Positions 43,516 to 51,700 of a stretch of DNA of 64,000 bases are shown here, in pieces. Position 1 is the stretch's first letter. Each line of letters begins with the position of its first letter. A model generated the notes under the pieces. It had not been told where the DNA came from. It worked only from the letters and a program-made list of their open reading frames with translations, and did no database searches. This DNA is from Streptomyces sp. NBC_00193 (GTDB taxonomy: Bacteria > Actinomycetota > Actinomycetes > Streptomycetales > Streptomycetaceae): contig NZ_JAPEMM010000001.1 in assembly GCF_026342735.1 (NCBI RefSeq), positions 4,030,001 through 4,094,000 on the forward strand, in the 5' to 3' direction. The position numbers and the translations under genes are program-made.

Positions 43516-44375
43516 CCGCGCTGGTGAGGCTGTATCCCGCCGCCTACCGGCGGGAGTTCGGGGACGAGATCTCCGAGGCGTACCGGGAGGCCACCCGGGA
43601 AGCGGGCACGCCAGCCAGGGTGCGCGAGGGCATCGACGTCCTCGGGCACGCCCTGCGCATGCGCCTCGGGCTGGGCTCCGGCGGGCGCGCCGGGCGGCTG
43701 CTGGCCGCGCTGGCGCCGTTCGCCCTGATCGCGGTCGGGGCGAGCGCGCTGAGCTGGGCCGGAGTGATGCGCAACGCCCTCTTCGTCGCCGGACTAGGCG
43801 CGGTCGGCCCGGGTTTCCTCGCGCTGGTGGCGGCGTACCTGGTCACGCTGTTCGGCGTGTTCCTGGCGCTGGCCGGGTGGTGGTCGGCGGGCAGCTGGAC
43901 CGCGCTGGCGGGACTGGTGGCACTGCTCGCGGCCAGTACGGTCCGGTCGGGCGTCGGCGGCGTCGGGATCTCGGTGCTCTCCACCGGGCCGATGCTCGTC
44001 CTCGCCCTGGTGGCGGTGGCGTGCCCGCCCGACCTGAGGGCGGCTCCGCGCCTGCGCACGCGGGCCGCGGTGGCCGCCGTGCTGGCGTGGACGCTGGTGC
44101 TGGCGGCCGCGGTGCTGATGGTCCCGCTGTCGTACCCGCTCACCCAGCTGCGCTTCGTCGTGCCGGTGGCCGCCGGACTGCTGCTGGCCGGACGCCCCGC
44201 GTTCGCCCGGCTGCGCACCGCGCCGGCCGTCCTCCTCGCGGGACTGCCGTTCGTGTACTTCGGCGTCATGCCCGGGACCCTGCTCCCGCTCGGGACGGCC
44301 GTTCTGCTGGTCACCGCCGTTGCGGTGAGCGTGCGGCGCCGACGGGGCCTGCGGGACCCGCTGGTGGGCGGCTGA
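43512..44375 (+). CDS. PadR-linked multi-pass membrane protein
   Basis: A 287-residue membrane protein with an N-terminal cytoplasmic segment, 'LVRLYPAAYRREFGDEISEAYREATREAG', then about seven hydrophobic helices, for example 'ALAPFALIAVGASALSWAGV', 'GFLALVAAYLVTLFGVFLALAGWW' and 'AVAAVLAWTLVLAAAVLMV'. The start with a YPxxYRxEF-like motif is common in proteins encoded next to PadR regulators in actinobacteria. No catalytic residues are obvious. The GTG at 43512 overlaps the PadR stop, and a 29-bp-stem hairpin ends the unit. It may sense or relieve envelope stress, but that is a guess from context. Confidence 0.72.
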   Translation: MTALVRLYPAAYRREFGDEISEAYREATREAGTPARVREGIDVLGHALRMRLGLGSGGRAGRLLAALAPFALIAVGASALSWAGVMRNALFVAGLGAVGPGFLALVAAYLVTLFGVFLALAGWWSAGSWTALAGLVALLAASTVRSGVGGVGISVLSTGPMLVLALVAVACPPDLRAAPRLRTRAAVAAVLAWTLVLAAAVLMVPLSYPLTQLRFVVPVAAGLLLAGRPAFARLRTAPAVLLAGLPFVYFGVMPGTLLPLGTAVLLVTAVAVSVRRRRGLRDPLVGG

Positions 44376-44378
44376 GGA

Positions 44379-44439
44379 GCACCCTGAACACGACGAAGGC
44401 CTCCGGTGGTACCGGAGGCCTTCGTCGTGTTCAGGGTGC
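44379..44439. terminator. Giant perfect hairpin terminator (29-bp stem)
   Basis: Two 29-bp arms (44379-44407 and 44411-44439) are perfect reverse complements with a 3-nt GGT loop. It lies between the convergent PadR-unit gene (stop 44375) and FHA gene (stop 44462), so it should end both transcripts. It is far longer than the other hairpins in this window. Confidence 0.85.
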
Positions 44440-44461
44440 CGTCGTCAGGGCTCCGAGGAGC

Positions 44462-45547
44462 TCAGCCGCGCCGGACGGTGATCGTGGTCCAGGCGCCGAC
44501 GTGGACGCGGTCACCGTCGGCGAGCGGAACCGGCACGTAGGGCTGGATCGACTCCTCGCCGCCGTTGATCGTGGTGCCGTTGGTGGAGTTCTGGTCCACC
44601 ACGGCCCAGCTGCCGTCCGGCTGCTGGACGAGCACCGCGTGCTGGTGCGAGACGCCCGGGTCCTCCGGGGGCACCGAGAGGTCGATGTCGGGGGACTCGC
44701 CCGTCGAGGCGCGGCGGCGGCCGATGGTGATCTGGCCGCCGGCCAGCGGCAGGTGCTGCTCGGGGGAGTACGCGGGCAGGTCGAGCCCGGCCGCCTCGGG
44801 GCCGCTGCGCTGCATCATCGCCATGAAGTACGTGCGGTCCGGACCGATGGTCGCGGTCCAGGCCCCGCCGCCCTGGGGCTGGTAGGGCTGCTGCTGGTAG
44901 GGCGGGTGGGCCTGCGGCGCCTGGTGCGGCTGCTGGTGCTGCGGCTGCGGCTGCTGGTGGTGCGGGGGCGACTGGGGCGGCTGGTACTGGCCGGTCCGGG
45001 AGGGCTGCTGCAGGTACGGCGGCGGAGGCTGCTGCGCCTGCGGCGGCTGGTGCTGCTGCGGTGCCTGGTGCTGCTGCGGGGGCGGCGGAGGCTGCTGCTG
45101 GTACGGCGGCTGCTGGAAGTCCTGGCGCGCCGGAGGCGGCAGCATCCAGTCGTCCTCGCGCTGCAGCGGCTCGGCCGGGCGGTTGACCCGGGAGGGCCGC
45201 GAGCCCTGGTAGTCGAAGTGGTCCTGGGAGTACGCCGGCGGGGCCGCGGGCGCGCCCGGGGAAGGGGGCTGCGGCGGCGGGGGCATGTCCGGGGAGAGCG
45301 GTGCGTACGAGGTCGCCGTACGGGTCAGGAAGTTGTACCGGCACTCCTCGCAGAACGGGGCCATGGCCTCGCGCGGGGTCCGGCACTGCGGGCAGAGCTC
45401 GGCCTGTGCCGTCGGCTCGCCGGTCGGAGGGTAGCCGTAGCCGTAGGAGGGCGCCCCGGGGGTGCCCGTAGGGGCGGCCATGCGGTGGCCGCAGACCTCG
45501 CACCAGTCGTCGGAGGCGGACTGGTGCCCGTTCGGGCAGGTCGGCAT
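44462..45547 (-). CDS. FHA-domain protein with two zinc-ribbon-like motifs
   Basis: A 361-residue cytoplasmic signalling protein. At the N-terminus 'MPTCPNGHQSASDDWCEVCGH' is a first Cys/His zinc-ribbon-like motif; 'LCPQCRTPREAMAPFCEECRYNFL' is a second near residue 45. A Pro/Gln-rich linker of about 130 residues follows. The FHA domain takes the C-terminal ~110 residues with 'ITIGRRRAST', 'DPGVSHQHAVLVQQ', 'WAVVDQNSTNGTTINGGEE' (phosphothreonine pocket) and a final strand 'VHVGAWTTITVRRG'. No GarA-like ETTS phosphosite is seen at its N-terminus. ATG 45547 has GGAGGA upstream. It is the last gene of the PknG-PP2C-VWA run and probably reads phosphothreonine marks. Confidence 0.85.
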   Translation of the reverse strand: MPTCPNGHQSASDDWCEVCGHRMAAPTGTPGAPSYGYGYPPTGEPTAQAELCPQCRTPREAMAPFCEECRYNFLTRTATSYAPLSPDMPPPPQPPSPGAPAAPPAYSQDHFDYQGSRPSRVNRPAEPLQREDDWMLPPPARQDFQQPPYQQQPPPPPQQHQAPQQHQPPQAQQPPPPYLQQPSRTGQYQPPQSPPHHQQPQPQHQQPHQAPQAHPPYQQQPYQPQGGGAWTATIGPDRTYFMAMMQRSGPEAAGLDLPAYSPEQHLPLAGGQITIGRRRASTGESPDIDLSVPPEDPGVSHQHAVLVQQPDGSWAVVDQNSTNGTTINGGEESIQPYVPVPLADGDRVHVGAWTTITVRRG

Positions 45548-45671
45548 CGCGGCGCTTCCTCCTTCTTCCTGCGTCAACGAGGCAGGGTCTGCTTCTGCTG
45601 CTTCTTCTGTGCGGCGGATCGGCGGCTGATCGGCGTCTGGTTCGCGTCGGATCAGAGCGTCAAGCTTTACG

Positions 45672-46997
45672 TCAAGATTTTCGCACTCGAACGGTTTGAG
45701 TGGAACGCGTTTCTAGTGTCATCTCGTCCGCGTCGGCGACCTTTGCCTTCAGTCGCACAGTACCCGCCGCCGCATCGACGACATCCACCACCTTCGCGAG
45801 CAGCTTGGCGGTGTCGGCGTTGCCCGAGGAGCTCGCCAGCTGCACGGCCCGGCCGAGCTTGGCCGTGGCGCCGCCGACGTCCCCCAGTTTGCGGGCCTCC
45901 AGACCCTGCTGGATGGCCTGCGCGAGTTCCGCCTGTCCGGTGTAGTGGGCCACCTGGGGGTTGATCGCGGTGGACGCGGCGAGATCGTCCGTCCAGACGG
46001 CGCGGACCAGGCCCTGGGCGAGAACGGCCGGGTCCTCGCCGGGAGCCCCCGGCATGACGAGGGCGGCGCGGGCGGCGAGCATCTCCTGGCCGACGGCCGC
46101 GCCCGGGACCCGTACGCACACGTGGTACTCGCGGGACTCGTCGCCCCAGGAACCCGTCGGATAGTCCCCGGCGCGCGGGGACGCCTCCGTGCGGCGGCCG
46201 GTCAGGTCCTGCACGGCGGGGGCGACCTGCTTGACGTACAGGATCTCCGCGCCGACCGGGGTCCACAGGCGCAGTGAGACGTCCGCCACTTCCTTGCCCA
46301 TGACGTTTTCCATCATGTGCGTGAAGTCGGCGCTCAGCCGGGCCGGATCGGCCACGATGTCGGCGGTGCCGAGCAGCGCGCTCGCGATGCCGGTGACCTC
46401 CTTGACCTCCCAGTCGGTTCCCACGCCGCGGGCGTCACAGGTGAAACGGCCCGCGCAGGCGTCGAGCGTGGCCCGGAGCACGGCCGGGTCCTCGTGCTCG
46501 TTGCGGCCGTCGGTGAGCAGGATCCCGTGCCGGATCGCCGCCGTGGACCCGTGCAGCAGGCCGTCTGCGAGGCGCAGCCAGGTGCCGATGGCGGTACCGC
46601 CGCCGGAGGTGAGGCCGCGCAGGGCCTCCTTGGCCTGCGCGCGGGTGGTCGCGTCGGCGATGGCGAGGAGGCCCCGGCGGGGGAAGACCTCCTTGGCCCC
46701 GTGGGTACCGGCGATCACGGCGAAGGCGGTGCCGTCGCGGAGGGTGTCGACGGCGGCGGCCGTCGCCTCGCGCGCACCGCGCATCTTGTCGGGCGGGTAC
46801 TCCATGGAACCGGAGCAGTCGACCATGATCACCACGGCGGCGCCGCCCAGGGCGACGGCCGTCCGGGTGGCCGTGGCCCCGCCGGTGGAGGTGACCGTGA
46901 CGATCGCGTGGACGTCGCGGGCGCCCTCGGCGAGGAACTCGTTCTGGTACACCTCCACGCTGAAGCGGGGGGCGCTCGGCTTGGCGAAGTTCGCCAT
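45672..46997 (-). CDS. VWA-domain protein of the kinase/phosphatase operon
   Basis: A 441-residue cytoplasmic protein without signal peptide. A first beta segment ('MANFAKPSAPRFSVEVYQNEFLAEGARDVHAIVTVTS') precedes the von Willebrand factor A domain. Its MIDAS motif is 'VIMVDCSGSMEYPPDKM' (DxSxS near residue 77), with 'TSGGGTAIGTWLRLA' and 'LLTDGRNE' for the other metal-site residues. A second beta-rich domain and a helical C-terminal part ('GQAELAQAIQQGLEARKLGDVGGATAKLGRAVQLA') follow. VWA domains bind protein partners through a metal ion, so a scaffold role is likely. It begins 26 bp after the PP2C gene and is followed by the FHA gene. Confidence 0.82.
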   Translation of the reverse strand: MANFAKPSAPRFSVEVYQNEFLAEGARDVHAIVTVTSTGGATATRTAVALGGAAVVIMVDCSGSMEYPPDKMRGAREATAAAVDTLRDGTAFAVIAGTHGAKEVFPRRGLLAIADATTRAQAKEALRGLTSGGGTAIGTWLRLADGLLHGSTAAIRHGILLTDGRNEHEDPAVLRATLDACAGRFTCDARGVGTDWEVKEVTGIASALLGTADIVADPARLSADFTHMMENVMGKEVADVSLRLWTPVGAEILYVKQVAPAVQDLTGRRTEASPRAGDYPTGSWGDESREYHVCVRVPGAAVGQEMLAARAALVMPGAPGEDPAVLAQGLVRAVWTDDLAASTAINPQVAHYTGQAELAQAIQQGLEARKLGDVGGATAKLGRAVQLASSSGNADTAKLLAKVVDVVDAAAGTVRLKAKVADADEMTLETRSTQTVRVRKS

Positions 46998-47023
46998 CGG
47001 TCGCTACTCCTCGAGGACGGGGA

Positions 47024-48967
47024 TCAGCCCTGGGGCTGCGGGGCGGCGGGGCCTGCGGGCGCGGGCGGCGGGGTGGACGGGGCTGCCGGGGTCGCCGCGA
47101 AGGGGACGACGGCCACGGTGACGTTGTCGTGCCCGCCGCCGTCGAGGGCGTGCCCCACCAGGACCTGCGCACTGTGCAGGGGCCGGACGGCGGCGTCCTG
47201 CGGGAGGACCTGGGCCATGTCGCGCGCGGACTCGGCGTAGTTCCACAGTCCGTCGGTGCAGACCACGACCACGCCGTCGTGGTCGGGCTTGAAGGTGGCG
47301 GTGTGCGGTTCCAGCTCGTACGCGTCGGCCCCGAGCCAGCCGGTGATGGCGTGCGCGCGGACGTCGGCGTAGGCCTCGGCCTCGCCCATCAGGCCCGCCG
47401 CGACCATCTGGGCGGCCCAGGAGTCGTCCTCCGTGAGGCGGCGGGGCAGGGCGGCGCGGTCGTCGGGGACCCAGTACGCACGGCTGTCGCCGACCCAGCC
47501 GATGGTCAGCAGGCCGCGGCTGACCACGGCGCCGACCAGGGTGCAGGCGGGGGCGTTCTGGGCGCCCGGCACCTCGGGGGCGAGGGCGTTCACGGCGGCG
47601 GCCGCCGCCAGGATCGCCTCGTGCATGGCCTCCTGCGGGTGGGCGCCGCGAGGGAGGGCGTCGAGCAGCGCCTCGTTGGCGGCTCCGGCGGCCGCCGCGG
47701 AGGCCTCGTCGGGGCGGCTGGCGGAGGAGACGCCGTCGCAGACGATGGCCACGGTGGCGGCGGAGCCGTCGGGCAGCGCGGTGGCCGCGACGGCGAAGGA
47801 GTCCTCGTTGCGGTGGTGGCGCAGCCCGCGGTCACTGACGGCGGCGACGCTCCCGAGCTCCTCTTCGAGGTGGTCCCGCTCCCGGGGCTGCGCGTGACCA
47901 CAGTGCTCGCAGTACCCGTCGGTGTCCACCCGCCCGGCCCGGCAGGCCACACAGGTCTTCCCGCCGCCGTCCGCCTGCGGGGCGGGCCCCTGCTCGGCGG
48001 GACCGCCACCGTACGGGGCTTCGCCGCCGGGGGCGTACCCCTGCGAGGAGGGGCTGCCGTACGGGGCTTCGTGCGTCGGGCCGGGGCCCTGGGGGTCGGC
48101 GCCGTGCGGGGCCGGGGCGTGCCCGCCGGTCGCGGAGCCGTACGGGGGCTCGCCGCCGGGGTGCTGCCCCTGCGCGGAGGGGGCGCCGTACGGGGCTTCG
48201 CCGCCGGGGTGCTGCCCCGGCTGGGCGGGGTGGTCGTAGTGGGAGGCGTGCTCGCCGGGGCCCGGGGTGCCGTACGCGTCGTGGCCGTCGTGGCCGCCGT
48301 ACGCGGCTCCGCCCGCGGAACCCGTGCCCTGCGTGCTCGCTCCGTAGGGGGCGGTGTCCGCGGGGTGCCCGCCCTGAGGGGGCTCGCCGTAGGGGCCCTC
48401 CGGGGCCGGAGGCGTGCCGTGGGGGTCGGCCAGGGGGCCGGGGTCGGACCAGCCGGTGGAGCCCGACACCAGGGTGGGGGCGGCGGTGGAGACGCTGCCC
48501 CAGCCGGGCGCGGCCCCGCCGGCGTACCCGGGGGCCGCCGGTTCGGGGTAGCCGCCGGAGTACTGGGGTGCGAGGTCCTCGTCGGACGACGGGAGCCCGC
48601 GCGCGGCCGGGATCCCACCCGGCGGGGTGGTGCCCGCGTGAGCAGCCGCAGCCTGATCCGCCCCTGCCGGGGCCGGGGCCGGGGCGGGGGCAGGCGGGGC
48701 CGCGTGCCTCGCGGCCGCCGGGAACGCCGGCGCAGCCGCGCCCGCCGCGGGCGGGGCGTCCGGAGCCGCCGGGGGTGCGTACGCCGAGCCCGCCGGGAAC
48801 GCCGGCGCGGCCGGGGGCGTGCCCAGCGGTGGGGTCGTTCGTTGCGGGGGGCCGGGCTCCGTGGGGGCCGGGGTGGTGAGGGCGTAGCCGCAGAGGCCGC
48901 AGAAACGGTCACCCTCCTCCAGCGGTTCCGCGCAGCTGGGGCAGCCCGACAGCCGATGCATCGACAT
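47024..48967 (-). CDS. PP2C-family protein phosphatase with two zinc-ribbon-like motifs
   Basis: A 647-residue cytoplasmic Ser/Thr phosphatase. The N-terminal 'CPSCAEPLEEGDRFCGLCGYAL' is a zinc ribbon. About 300 residues of Pro/Gly/Ala/Gln linker follow, then a second ribbon 'CVACRAGRVDTDGYCEHCGHA' directly before the catalytic domain. The PP2C metal motifs are 'SDRGLRHHRNEDSFAV', 'VCDGVSSASRPDEASA', 'GWVGDSRAYWV' and 'VCTDGLWNY'. It would remove phosphates placed by the PknG-like kinase whose gene ends 3 bp upstream. ATG 48967 is chosen; TTG 48970 or ATG 48961 could also start it. No transmembrane helix is seen. Confidence 0.88.
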   Translation of the reverse strand: MSMHRLSGCPSCAEPLEEGDRFCGLCGYALTTPAPTEPGPPQRTTPPLGTPPAAPAFPAGSAYAPPAAPDAPPAAGAAAPAFPAAARHAAPPAPAPAPAPAGADQAAAAHAGTTPPGGIPAARGLPSSDEDLAPQYSGGYPEPAAPGYAGGAAPGWGSVSTAAPTLVSGSTGWSDPGPLADPHGTPPAPEGPYGEPPQGGHPADTAPYGASTQGTGSAGGAAYGGHDGHDAYGTPGPGEHASHYDHPAQPGQHPGGEAPYGAPSAQGQHPGGEPPYGSATGGHAPAPHGADPQGPGPTHEAPYGSPSSQGYAPGGEAPYGGGPAEQGPAPQADGGGKTCVACRAGRVDTDGYCEHCGHAQPRERDHLEEELGSVAAVSDRGLRHHRNEDSFAVAATALPDGSAATVAIVCDGVSSASRPDEASAAAAGAANEALLDALPRGAHPQEAMHEAILAAAAAVNALAPEVPGAQNAPACTLVGAVVSRGLLTIGWVGDSRAYWVPDDRAALPRRLTEDDSWAAQMVAAGLMGEAEAYADVRAHAITGWLGADAYELEPHTATFKPDHDGVVVVCTDGLWNYAESARDMAQVLPQDAAVRPLHSAQVLVGHALDGGGHDNVTVAVVPFAATPAAPSTPPPAPAGPAAPQPQG

Positions 48968-48970
48968 CAA

Positions 48971-51700
48971 TCACACCCACGTCCGGGGACGGAAACGGTT
49001 TGCCCGCTCCACCAGTTCGATCCTCTCCTCGCCCCGCTGCGCCAGCCGAGCCAGCACGCGGAACGAGCGCTCCAGGCCGAAGCGCAGCCCCCGCTCGTCC
49101 AGTTGGCAGCCGAGGAGCGAGGCAGGGCCGGGGTCGGAACCCCGGCTACCCGACAGTACCCAGTCCAGCGCCGAGCCCAGAACTTCCGCCCTGAGCCGCT
49201 CGTGGCGCACCGAGTCCAGGCCGAACCGCCCCAGGGCTTCCACCTGCGCCGCGGCCGCCGTCAGATCGGGAAGCAGCGCCTCCTGGGGAGACCGGTCGCG
49301 CAGGCGTGCCCGTACGGCCGCCACCCGCGCGGCGGTGTGGTGGATCGAGGCCTCCGGTACGGATTCCAGCGTGCGCACGGCTCCGGCCCGGTCCCCGGTG
49401 GCCAGTTGCACCCGGGCCAGCCCGAACGCCGCCCCGACGAACCCCGGATCCGTGGCCCACACCAGCCGGTAGTACTCGGCGGCGTTGTCCAGCTGCCCCA
49501 GCACCTCCGCGCACAGCCCCAGCGCCAGCTTCGGCGCCGGCTCGCCCGGGAAGGCGTCGTAGACGGCGTCGAAGGACAGGGCCGCCGTCTCGTCCTCCCC
49601 GACGGCCAGCGAGGAGATGCCGCGGGCCCACACCACGCGCCAGTCGTCGGGGTGCTGCGCCTCCAGCCGGGCCAGTGCGTCGGCGACGAGCGGCGCGTCG
49701 GCGCCGCCCAGTTCGAGCCGGGCCCGCAGCTCCCGCAGCCGCAGCTCCGCGGACTCGGCGGGCGCCGAGCCGAGTGCGGTCAGCAGGTCGGCCGGCGCGG
49801 AGGCCAGCAGGCCCGCCAGGAAGCCGGCGTTGGGGTCCCCGGCGTCGACCAGCGGCACGGGCAGCGCCAGCGCGGCCTCGCGGGTGTCCAGCGTGGACGG
49901 CTCCGGCCGCCGCGCGGCGGTGATCCCGACGGGCGGCAGCGGTGCGGCCGCCGGCTCCCGGCGCGGGGCCGGCACGCCGGGACCGGCGGCCCGGTGCGTC
50001 GCCGTGGTGACCAGCCCGGTCGTGCCGTACCCCGTGATCGGCGACGTCGAAGGAGGAGCGGCGGGAGCCCCCGCGGACACGGCGGCGCCGGGAAGCGGGG
50101 TGGGAACCGGCGCCGGCGCGGGGACGGCGGCCGGAGCCTGGCCCCGGCCCTTCCGCCACCGCTTCACGGGCCGCTCGCCCAGCCGGGACACGTGGCCGCC
50201 GGCCTTGTCGTCGGTGAACAGCCGGTCGTCCGGCACCCGCAGCTCGGGGCCGAAGAGGGTGGAGACCTGCGGCCTCGGGCGGCCGGTCTGGAGCGCGACG
50301 ACCTCCCGCAGCACCCCCGTCAGCTGGTCCGCCATCTCCTGCGCGGACGCGAACCGCCGTCCGGGATCCGGGTCGGTGGCCCGTACCAGCAGCCGGTAGA
50401 AGGACTCGTACCGCCCGAACACCTCGATGTGCTGCGGGTCCGGCAGCGAGTCCACGAACACGTTCGTGTAGCCCTGGAAGTCGAAGGTCAGCACGGCCAG
50501 CGTGCGCGCCACGGTGTACAGGTCGGAGGCGACCGAAGGACCGACCTCCGCCACCTCCGGCGCCTGGTAGCCGACGGTGCCGTAGATGGCCGACTCCTCG
50601 TCGTCCATCCGCCGGACCGCGCCCATGTCGATCAGCTTCAGCTGGTCGGCCTGCTGGATGGCGTTGTCGACCTTGAAGTCGCAGTAGAGGAGGTTCCTCG
50701 TGTGCAGGTGGCCGAGCGCCTCCAGCGCCTCGATGCCGTACGCGCACGCCTGCTCGACCGGCAGCGGGTCGCGGCGGCCGTCCGGCCTGCGCCGCTCGTT
50801 GGCGATCTCCTTGAGGGACTTGCCGCCGACGTACTCCATGACGATGTACCCGTCCAGCGAACCGGTCCGCTGGTCCAGGTGCTCCACGAAGTTGTAGATC
50901 CGCACGATGTTGGAGTGCTCGATCTCCGCGAGGAAGCGCCGCTCCGAGATCGCGGCCGCCATCGCGTCCTGGTCCCCGGTGTCCAGCAGGCCCTTGAGCA
51001 CCACCCACCGGTCCGACACGGCCCGGTCCACCGCGAGGTAGACCCAGCCCAGCCCGCCGTGCGCGAGGCAGCCCGCGACCTCGTACTGGCCGTGGACGAG
51101 GTCGCCCCCGCGCAGCTTGGGCACGAAGGAGTACGGGTGACCGCACTTGGTACAGAAACCTTCCGTCCGGCCCGGCCGCTCCCCGCGGGCCCGCCCGACC
51201 GGCGCCCCGCAGTCCGACCGCGAGCAGAACCGCTTGCGCTCCGGGACCTCCGGGTTCTCCAGCACCGCCGCCGAAGGATCCGGACGAGGCACCTCCGGTA
51301 CGTTGACCAGCCCGGCGCCCAGGCGGCTGCGGCCCGACCCCGAGGCGGCCGAACCCGAACTGCGCACCGACACCGACCGGGTGGACGCGGCTCCCGAGAG
51401 GGCGCGCGAGAGCCGTCCCGACACGGAGCGCCGGGAGGAGGACGACCGCGACGAGCGGGAAGCCCGCGAGGAGGAGGACGAGGACCGCCCGGACCCGTGC
51501 GAGCCCTGGGACCCCTGCGAGTCCCCGTGGCGGGCCGCGCTCGTCATCGCCGTCGGTACCGACACCAGCTCCTCGGCGCCCGCCGCGACGGCTCCGGTCG
51601 GCGCCAGCCCGCAGGTGCCGCAGTAGACCTCGCCGCCGCCCATGTCCTCGTACGTCCCCGGGCAGCCGGGGCGCATGCACGCCGTTCCGATCAGACTCAC
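48971..51700 (-). CDS. pknG: PknG-like serine/threonine protein kinase
   Basis: A 909-residue soluble kinase. Cys 8, 13, 27 and 30 and Cys 159, 164, 183 and 186 form two zinc motifs, the second placed like the rubredoxin-like domain of M. tuberculosis PknG. A Ser/Arg-rich linker lies between them. The kinase domain (~204-475) has the PknG signature 'LAHGGLGWVYLAVDR', Lys 236 in 'WVVLKG', 'YCDFKVDN' with Asp 341 and Asn 346, and 'LKLIDMGAV' with Asp 358 in place of DFG. A linker and TPR-like repeats fill the C-terminal third. GTG 51700 overlaps the preceding stop by 4 bp and has GAGGGAGGGGG upstream. Homologues control 2-oxoglutarate/glutamate metabolism. Confidence 0.9.
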   Translation of the reverse strand: MSLIGTACMRPGCPGTYEDMGGGEVYCGTCGLAPTGAVAAGAEELVSVPTAMTSAARHGDSQGSQGSHGSGRSSSSSSRASRSSRSSSSRRSVSGRLSRALSGAASTRSVSVRSSGSAASGSGRSRLGAGLVNVPEVPRPDPSAAVLENPEVPERKRFCSRSDCGAPVGRARGERPGRTEGFCTKCGHPYSFVPKLRGGDLVHGQYEVAGCLAHGGLGWVYLAVDRAVSDRWVVLKGLLDTGDQDAMAAAISERRFLAEIEHSNIVRIYNFVEHLDQRTGSLDGYIVMEYVGGKSLKEIANERRRPDGRRDPLPVEQACAYGIEALEALGHLHTRNLLYCDFKVDNAIQQADQLKLIDMGAVRRMDDEESAIYGTVGYQAPEVAEVGPSVASDLYTVARTLAVLTFDFQGYTNVFVDSLPDPQHIEVFGRYESFYRLLVRATDPDPGRRFASAQEMADQLTGVLREVVALQTGRPRPQVSTLFGPELRVPDDRLFTDDKAGGHVSRLGERPVKRWRKGRGQAPAAVPAPAPVPTPLPGAAVSAGAPAAPPSTSPITGYGTTGLVTTATHRAAGPGVPAPRREPAAAPLPPVGITAARRPEPSTLDTREAALALPVPLVDAGDPNAGFLAGLLASAPADLLTALGSAPAESAELRLRELRARLELGGADAPLVADALARLEAQHPDDWRVVWARGISSLAVGEDETAALSFDAVYDAFPGEPAPKLALGLCAEVLGQLDNAAEYYRLVWATDPGFVGAAFGLARVQLATGDRAGAVRTLESVPEASIHHTAARVAAVRARLRDRSPQEALLPDLTAAAAQVEALGRFGLDSVRHERLRAEVLGSALDWVLSGSRGSDPGPASLLGCQLDERGLRFGLERSFRVLARLAQRGEERIELVERANRFRPRTWV

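Noticed and set aside
44462..45547. The FHA protein as a GarA/OdhI orthologue
   Set aside because: GarA-type proteins are short and start near an ETTS phosphosite. This protein has two zinc motifs and a long Pro/Gln linker and shows no such site.
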